NCBI GenBank assembly: GCA_030522415.1
Contig: CM060121.1
Coordinates: 23,646,142-23,710,141 of the forward strand
Direction of reading: 5' to 3'
Source: Channallabes apus
Taxonomy: Eukaryota > Chordata > Actinopteri > Siluriformes > Clariidae
DNA: 64,000 nt
A program made the position numbers and the translations under genes. Under the pieces are notes generated by a model. That model was not told the origin of the DNA. It was given only the letters and a program-made list of their open reading frames with translations, and ran no database searches. This document shows, in pieces, positions 56,961 to 64,000 of this stretch. Each line of letters opens with the position of its first letter. Position 1 is the stretch's first letter.

Positions 56961-58009
56961 AATGTATTCATAGGAAATCACTCTGGTTATACCATTTATT
57001 ATTACACATTTCAACAAAAAAAAAAAAGAAAAACTTCATATGTTTTCATAAGCTTTTATGTCAATTTTAGATGGTACAGTGTCACATGTCACACTTTTTT
57101 CATAGGCATGGCTATTAAAAATTATTATGCATGACAATGTTTAACTTTGGTTTAATTTTAGAAATTATGGGATACTATATGTAAAACATTTTTATCCTGA
57201 AGGGGGAGCTTAGCCAAACCAGACAAACAACCATTTTTCATCCAAAACTATAAATTAAATTCATGAGATGAGTTAACAGAGATGTCTCCATGTTCTAAAC
57301 ATGTAAAAGTTGACGGTTCACATTATTTGTTATTTCTCTATGGCATCACTGCTGATATTTCATTGACATCTGCTGTAGGGTGAGGAGAACTCCACAAATA
57401 ACTTGAGTCTGAAAAACACACTGAGTGCACCTTTAATACCCAAGTGCTAATGGATCAAAACCCATGCAGCTGTCTTTCTTTCTTTGTTCAGTCTTTATCT
57501 CACTTTTGCCTTTCATCTACCTGGCTGTGTAAAGCATGAATTATGAATGGTTGGTCTCAACGGACTCTTGCCAGTGATAAATAAAGCTCAGTCTTCGACT
57601 CTCGGAGGTCATGCTATTTTTCTTGCATCATGCAGTAATAATACAGCAGAGACTAATTAAAGACTGGTGCTCATTACTCAGCATCAGAAAACTGATACCT
57701 TTGAAATGCAACAGAATAAAGATGCATCATGAATGGAGTATGTCCACACATACACAATGCTGTGAAATGTCCCCTGGATGTAACTACTGTAGTATTCCAT
57801 TCAAGGTGTGTCCTTGCCTCATGCCCAGTGGTTTTGTGGTAAACTCTCTATCCAATGTGAATTTGACCAGGATAATAACTGGTGATAATTGATTGAATAA
57901 ATGATTCAAAATGTAAAAGTTGCTTTATGCAATGCTAAATGAATCAAACTGAGTGTAATTTGGTAAAACACAAGGCACAATATGTCAGTTAAATAAAGTG
58001 ACTCATCGC
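56961..58009. other. Unassigned DNA
   Basis: AT-rich with no recognised gene; the frame at 57611-57892 has no domain. Confidence 0.45.
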
Positions 58010-58060
58010 TCATCGTCTATACCGCTTTATTCTGTATTCAGGGTCGCTGGGGGGCTGGAT
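58010..58060 (-). repeat. SINE tail fragment
   Basis: 'tctataccgctttattctgt' and 'attcagggtcgctgggg' match the 3' part of the 9760 SINE. Confidence 0.6.
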
Positions 58061-58084
58061 TTCCCTCATTGAAATGCAACTTAA

Positions 58085-58256
58085 TTCACAACATTTGTAT
58101 CATGCGCTTTTTCTGGATTTTTGGTTGATATTCTGTCTCAATCCTTTACGATAAACCTATGATAAAAATTATACATACACCCTTCATTTCTTTGTAAGGG
58201 GCCAAACTTAGAAAATCTGTAGGGGATCAAATACTTATTTCCCCCACTGTACCTAT
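58085..58256 (-). repeat. Tc1-like terminal fragment
   Basis: 'aggggatcaaatacttattt' followed by 'cccccactgta' is the inverse of the common fish Tc1 end ACAGTGGGGGAAATAAGTAT. The rest carries the matching subterminal 'ctggatttttggttgatatt'. No transposase is left. Confidence 0.75.
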
Positions 58257-58749
58257 CATGTCTACTTAGATGTTTACTTATATTTTAGTCAATCATGGCA
58301 TGATACCCTGCAAAAAAACATGAACCCAAGCAGCTCTTTGGCAGCATCATTACTAGTATGCATGACTCAGTGGAAAAAAAAACTACATATCAAACTGATC
58401 AGAGGAGGACCATGACAGGGGAAGCCCTCTGAAAAGGGAATCCCCAAACAGTAAACAAGCTGACGTTAAAGTACCAAATGCTTTCATGCTGATTGCAATA
58501 CCCTACCATCATCATCAACCGTCACATCTCATCATGATTGCCCTATTCTCTTCACCACCTCTTTTTCTCCCAATCTAGTGTATATTGAAGTGACCACTAT
58601 CCATGGCAGTGTGTCAATAATATTATGCTAACAGGTAAAGGGTATCCCTGCTGTAAACTAGCCCTTTATCAATTAGACATTCTGTGCAGTAGGTGCTTAT
58701 CACCCTTCTGCCACCCTGGGTGCTCACCAAGAGGTGGGCGTGATGGGGG

Positions 58750-58972
58750 GTGAGAAGACGTCAGTTTCTGCTTCATCCCTCTTTACGTGACCCTGCTATG
58801 GCGTCAAAATGGGTGTTCCCCTTTCTACCATTACAATCTTTTTGAATCTAACTATCTTTCTTACACCCCCTGCGTGGTTACTGACGTCCTGAAAGACGGC
58901 GGGTTTCACAGCACGGTTGCGGATCTCCACGCTCCAAGACAATAAAGAACCTCCAGAAACACCTGGATCCAG
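58750..58972 (+). promoter_or_regulatory. Candidate promoter / noncoding first exon
   Basis: Higher GC than around it, with two CRE-like motifs (GACGTCA at about 58759 and TGACGTC at about 58881). It ends in 'tggatccaggtaagagt', a strong splice-donor match. It lies 2.9 kb upstream of the slc4a1 coding start, so it could be a noncoding first exon of that gene, but no transcript evidence is visible. Confidence 0.3.
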
Positions 58973-58973
58973 G

Positions 58974-59225
58974 TAAGAGTGTAAACCTGTATATATGCAA
59001 CATAAATGATAGTCATTTATTGCAATGAATGTAAATTTGTGTATATTAAACTGGAAAACTGCTTTGAAAACGTACAGGTCAGCATCTACTGTAATGTTGT
59101 ACGGATTCACAAAAGAAAAATTTTTTTTTTTTTTGCAAATGTATTTAAATTTATTTAAACGCTCAGCAACATTATAATTGCTTCAGAATTCATAGCAGTC
59201 ATGATGTTCATAATGTAAGTCTTGT

Positions 59226-59294
<69 letters not shown>

Positions 59295-61170
59295 CACTCA
59301 TTAATGGTTTTTCTATCAGGAGAAATGTTAAAAATTCTATTTCATGTCTATCACTTCAAAGAAAAGTAAATTCAGGAAGCTAGGAACCCTTCACTATTTA
59401 ACAAACTTTTTTTTTTTTTTTCAATTAAAAAAAAACTTTTTTTTTATGACATTACTGTATCATGGACACATGCATTAAACATGGATTTTATTCACCATGG
59501 CTAATTAAATTTATGCTAGATTTTAGCTAAATGTCACAATTAAAACCTGGACTCGGGTTCTTGCTGTTACTCATCCAGCAAACCCAACCAAACAAAAAAT
59601 TAAATCAATAAAAGTAGCATTTATTTTAAAAAGCATTAGTATTTCATTGTTAAATAGTTAAATAAATTCTCTTAACTAAATATTACCCTGATGCAGCATG
59701 TCTTTCAAATTAAGGGAACATGTGCACTGCATGCCAGTTTTACTATTTTGGGTGTGCATGGGTGTGCAACATGCTGGTGTGTGTTTGATAATTCCCCTAT
59801 CTGTGAAGGTTTGTCTTACAGACAAGGCTGACACAGGCCATTCTGCTGCTTTAAGCGAAACACAATTGTGCCTCCCGCTCTAAATTTGCAGAGTCACAAC
59901 TAATATGCAACGACAGCCAAATTCAATTTTGCAGTCCTGTGCTGCTTAGACTTTCACCACCCATTGTGTGAATTCGAAATATGTTACTAAATGTCTAAAA
60001 ATATTAGGCAATTTATGTTTAAATTAATTATAACTGATGCTATGATATTTACTAAATTACATTATACCGCAGCACTGTTGAATTCTGATTGGCCAGAAGA
60101 TGGAATTTTTCAACTACAGCAGCTGAAATATAGTGATAATATAAGATGTTTCAAACAATACGAAGGAATATTAAAATATGTTATTATGTATTAGGAATCA
60201 TTGATACGGTGAAGTATTTTGTAAGGATATGTAGAATTAACATTTATATAGAAGGAAGCGTCAGTGTCAGTGGTATGTAATAATCAGAGCAAGCTGTTTT
60301 TCTTTACTATCGACTTTAAAAAACTGACATAAGACATAAGCTGATGACTGGCTGTTATTGTAAGCTAGAATTAAATGCATTCAAGTCTAGTACATTAAAA
60401 ATAAATAAATAAATAAAATATGGGTAAAATTTGCAATTCGAATTAAAATTGAATTAAATAAATGTAAAAAGCCACAAAAGCGGAGGGACTTATAAGAAAT
60501 ACAATAACCAACACGGTCACTAAGAAGAGCAGTAAAAAGTTTGTATCAGCTTTAAAATTGTAAATGAATTTCAAATGAGAAAGGCAAAAAAAGGTAATAT
60601 GGCAAGAACTGTTAAATACTAAGATTTGGTATTTGGCTACACACAGGGTTCAAACACCATATCCATGAAGTGCAAAAAATTACTTTTTGCAAATTAACCA
60701 CTCTTATACTATACAATTCAGAGTATAAAATGATACTTAATGGTACCATTGCTTGTAACAAATGTGGTAACATTATTCAAAGTACAAAATATGACATTGT
60801 GTGTCCTGTTTATGCATTAAATATGTCTTATGCACAATACAACCCCTCTTAAAGATGTGGTACAGTTTGAGGCAGGGGTGTGAAACTCACAGTCCACATG
60901 CCAGGATCAGTGAGTAAAAAGTCTAATTTAGCCCAAGAACTGAATTTACAAATTGTAACATATTACAAAAAGCTCTACAGAGGCAAAGTAAAACATACTG
61001 TACATATAGGCTACTATATCAGTTAAAAACTTTTTTTTTTCTTCTTTGGACTAAATGTAATGTGGACCATTAATGAAAATGAACTATATTTGTGAGTATC
61101 AAAGTTAAACAGTCTAATGCTTCATTAAGCTTTGTTAAGGTGAGCATATTAAAAGGCAAATTATATTGCA
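58974..61170. other. Unassigned DNA upstream of slc4a1
   Basis: Contains a (GA)n run at 59228-59291 and T/A runs at about 59409-59443. A fish repeat terminus ('ttgaattctgattggccaga') is at about 60078, and an hAT-like end ('gcaggggtgtgaaactca') is at about 60872. No gene is recognised. Confidence 0.5.
59228..59291. repeat. (GA)n microsatellite
   Basis: About 32 perfect AG units. Confidence 0.95.
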
Positions 61171-61183
61171 GACTGTTAGGTTC

Positions 61184-61202
61184 TGATAGCAGGGCTTATC
61201 AG
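61184..61202. promoter_or_regulatory. Paired inverted GATA motifs upstream of slc4a1
   Basis: TGATAG at 61184-61189 and CTTATCAG at 61195-61202 give two GATA-factor sites in opposite sense about ten bases apart, some 640 bases before the slc4a1 start codon. GATA-1 controls band 3 in erythroid cells, so the location is suggestive; function is inference. Confidence 0.4.
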
Positions 61203-61720
61203 ACAAGAGCACGTACAGCATGAGAAATCTCCCTGTCTCTGTTCGAGCTCATCTCAGCAGAAACACCAAACTAACACAAGACTTTTCAGCAGCTCTGGGC
61301 CTGGCGATTCTGCACTTTGCATTGGGTCATATTTAAAAAGTTAAAACATAAATTGGCTCATTTGCTTATTATCAATCAATTACAGTCCGAATCAGATGTG
61401 CTAGAGTCAGGGCATGGAGCCATTATAGCTAATACACTTGTATAAGAGTGCATGCAGCAGGTCTGCAAGAGTAAGAGTGATAGAGGGATTGAGGGAGAGA
61501 GTCTGGAACATTTTTAAAGGAAAGGGGAAAATGGTATTAAGAATATGGGCTTTGCATCCATAGAATAGGCAAACCTGTCAAATAAAGGGGTTTGATTTGC
61601 TTAAGTGAGAAATTGACACATGAAAGTCATTACATTGTGTTTATCTTATACACACATGTACCAAAACATTAAGTAGTGTTAGTTACCTATAATATAGATC
61701 ATGCCAATCGGTTATTAAAA

Positions 61721-61774
61721 CAGCTCTGTGTGTGTGTGCGTGTGTGCGTGCGTGCGTGTGTGTGTGTGTGTGTG
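61721..61774. repeat. (TG)n microsatellite with CG interruptions
   Basis: Alternating TG with several GCG steps, about 70 bases before the slc4a1 start codon. Confidence 0.85.
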
Positions 61775-61844
61775 ACTACAGGTTCTGTGTAACATTTTCT
61801 GAGTTCGGGGAAGTCTACAAAAGGCAGAGAGCACAGCCCCACTG

Positions 61845-62357
61845 ATGGAAGCTGTCTTAAATTTTGCAGGGGTGAGCAAAGCATGGATATCTAATGCACT
61901 ACAATATAAAATAATACATATTTAATTTTAACTGGTGAAACTCTGTCTCTCATCTGCCCTATCAGGACAATGACATGTCCTATGAGGATGCGGAGTCACC
62001 TCCAGTCTCACCAATTAGCATGTAAGTATCACACGTGCACACACACACACACATACACACAAACCTCAGATCATATCCACTCATGTCCATGACTGAACAT
62101 CAAATAAAAAATAAAATACAGAAACACAACATTAAGCCGAGAAATGTTTTGGCATATCTTTATTTATTTTAGTTATGAATTAACTTGAAAAAAGTTACCC
62201 AAAGTCATTACCAGTCTTATCACATCCATGATTATGTCTATATCCTAGTTTTCAAATATCACACCTGTGAAACTGTTTCTTGAGAGAATATAATTAGCTA
62301 TATAAAAAGCTCAGTAAATAAATGAAGGCGGCTTGAAATTCTAATAATAATGATATT

Positions 62358-62393
<36 letters not shown>

Positions 62394-63857
62394 TTGACAT
62401 AAGGTGTCATTAGTCATTAGATGCCCAAGTTTGACAACCACCAGCATACAGAACATTTATATAGGAGGCAGCAATATGCAGCAATATTCAATTGACTGCG
62501 CCCTCTGCTGGGGAAACATAGGCAGTGTCTTCAATAAATAAATAAATAAATAAATACTCTAAAGCGCGGGTCTAGCATGGCCCTAAACTCACTGATTAAA
62601 GATTGAACATCACTGTTCATGTTTTAGGATGATAAAAAGAGGACAGAGGGCAGCCTGGCCTATCATACGTAAGCTCTGGTGAGCTCAATGTGTGAGACTC
62701 GAAGTGTTGTGCAGCGGGTCCCAGTCACGGGTGTCATTTTTTCAGTCCAGGCTCTCTGTCGCCCCCTGTAGGAATATTCCTGAACGTACAGGGAGCTATG
62801 ACTTGGAGCAGAAGAGACAAGAGCAGCAGGAGGGGCAACCTCAGGAGAGCTACATTATCAGCAAACACCCAGAGGGTAACACACACACACACAAAGTTAT
62901 TTTGCTCTCTGCAAATATCCAGTGGCTTGCATAAAATCTCACATGGTCTTGAAATAAATACATTAGATAAATAAATTGTTCGATATCATTCCTAACCAAA
63001 GTTTTATGAAGATCATAAAGCTATTAAAACAAGCTTTGGAAAGTACCAACCAGTTCAATCAGTTTGCACAACAGAACTAATTTGGTGGTTTCACATCAAA
63101 AGCTCGGGTGTATACTTATGCAGTAACAACATTGACTTTTTTTTTTCTTTAATCAACCTCTCTTTAGTATTAGAGGTTGTTGTGTATAGAGTCATATATA
63201 ATTAAATACAATGAATTCCATTTTATAGCACTACAAAGTTTTAGTAGACTATAGACACAGTACATTTTGCAGCATAGTTCCTGCATAGTAGATTTTGGCT
63301 TATATCTAAGCATAATTGTAACCTTGCATTTACCCAAGGTGTAATCTTGATTATCTTGAAAATCATTTCATTCTGCTAAATGATATTTGCACCACATTTG
63401 AAGTAAATGTAAAGTTTAAAACTTAAACACATATTATAGTATGTCACTATAATATCCACCTCATGTGTTTTAACATTTTGTCATCATTATTTTTTTTATC
63501 TCCTATGCCTTGTGATACAGCTGCTTTGAACACCAACACCAATGCCACCACCAGAGGTGATGCTCAGGTAAACACATGCCCACTACACACATTCATCTTC
63601 CATTCACACTCCACAACAACACATGCTCCAGACCTACGTACTGTATGATTGAATTCCATCATGTAACCCTGTGTCTGTGTTTGTGTATCAGTCATACGTG
63701 GAGCTGAATGAGCTGTTGGGGGACAAATGGCAGGAGACCGGTCGCTGGGTTGGGTATGAGGAAACGTTCAATCCAACCACTGAGAAATGGGGGTCCTCAC
63801 ACATTTCCTGTCTTACCTTCAGAAGCCTTCTTCAGCTCCGCAGGACCATGAGCACAG
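61845..63857 (+). CDS. slc4a1: Band 3 anion exchanger, first five coding exons (partial)
   Basis: Proposed coding exons: 61845-61871, 61966-62021, 62772-62875, 63521-63567 and 63692-63857, with phases 0, 2, 1, 0 and 1 that join without a stop. The protein starts MEAVLNFAG, then an acidic tyrosine segment DNDMSYEDAESPPVSP. This resembles the N-terminal tail of band 3, which binds glycolytic enzymes and haemoglobin in mammals. Exon 5 begins the conserved cytoplasmic domain: SYVELNELL, WQETGRWVGYEE, EKWGSSHISCLTFRSLLQLR. Full-length SLC4A1 has this cytoplasmic domain, which anchors to ankyrin, and a transmembrane chloride/bicarbonate exchange domain; everything after residue about 133 is beyond the window. 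The short N-terminus fits AE1 rather than the longer AE2 and AE3. The start ATG is the least certain part; exon 5 is the strongest evidence. Confidence 0.87.
62354..62392. repeat. (ATA)n microsatellite in slc4a1 intron 2
   Basis: About thirteen AAT/ATA units. Confidence 0.9.
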
Positions 63858-64000
63858 GTGAGATTTGAGGACATTTCTAAGGAATGTGTGGTAAAGATGA
63901 TAGCACACTAAATACATCTTTTCATATACAGTATGTAAGTTTTTTAATGCTTCCCAGCTTGACTTTATGACTTATGGTTTTCCCTCCTGGAACCTTTGGA

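Noticed and set aside
58796..59110. 104-codon minus-strand frame
   Set aside because: No family resemblance; it overlaps the candidate noncoding exon and ends in AT-rich sequence.

Overview
The window is vertebrate genomic DNA, almost certainly from a teleost fish. It is AT-rich, its genes are split by GT-AG introns, and it is dense in fish-type transposons (L2 and RTE LINEs, tRNA-derived SINEs, Tc1-like and hAT DNA transposons, a Ty3/gypsy element). The SINE set looks like that of otophysan fish such as catfish, but that placement is inference.

Genes recognised: (1) A tandem cluster of three genes of the selenoprotein W2 / MIEN1 family, all on the + strand, at 19546-22000, 24461-25941 and 39757-41389. 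Each has four coding exons with the same intron phases (2, 1, 0), an in-frame TGA for selenocysteine in a CxxU redox motif, a C-terminal CAAX prenylation box (CVIL, CVIS, CVIS) and a SECIS element in the 3' UTR. The second and third are products of a roughly 2.3-2.7 kb segmental duplication; about 13 kb of transposons separates them. (2) The first five coding exons of slc4a1 (band 3 / AE1 anion exchanger), 61845-63857, running off the right edge.

Layout: 1-19.4 kb is intergenic and carries decayed LINE/SINE copies, hAT elements with intact 8-bp target duplications, and a three-layer nest (L2 in a LINE tail in a SINE). 19.5-26.2 kb holds the first two selenoprotein genes. 26.5-38.1 kb is a transposon block: an hAT element with a BED-finger remnant, an L2 end, a Tc1-like element split by a Ty3/gypsy element whose terminal repeats are inverted and whose RT gene is split by a dimeric SINE, then another hAT with a SINE inside. 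39.6-42.3 kb holds the third selenoprotein gene. 42.5-58.3 kb is again transposons: Tc1 relics, an RTE LINE on the minus strand with a nested insertion, an L2 LINE with an open 834-codon frame inserted precisely in a Tc1-like element, and an internally deleted Tc1-like element. 58.3-61.2 kb is mostly unassigned, and slc4a1 follows a pair of GATA motifs.

The selenoproteins are small thioredoxin-like redox proteins, predicted to be prenylated and membrane-associated. SLC4A1 is the erythroid chloride/bicarbonate exchanger. No operon-like link between them is implied. In human both MIEN1 and SLC4A1 lie on 17q, so their proximity here is compatible with conserved linkage.
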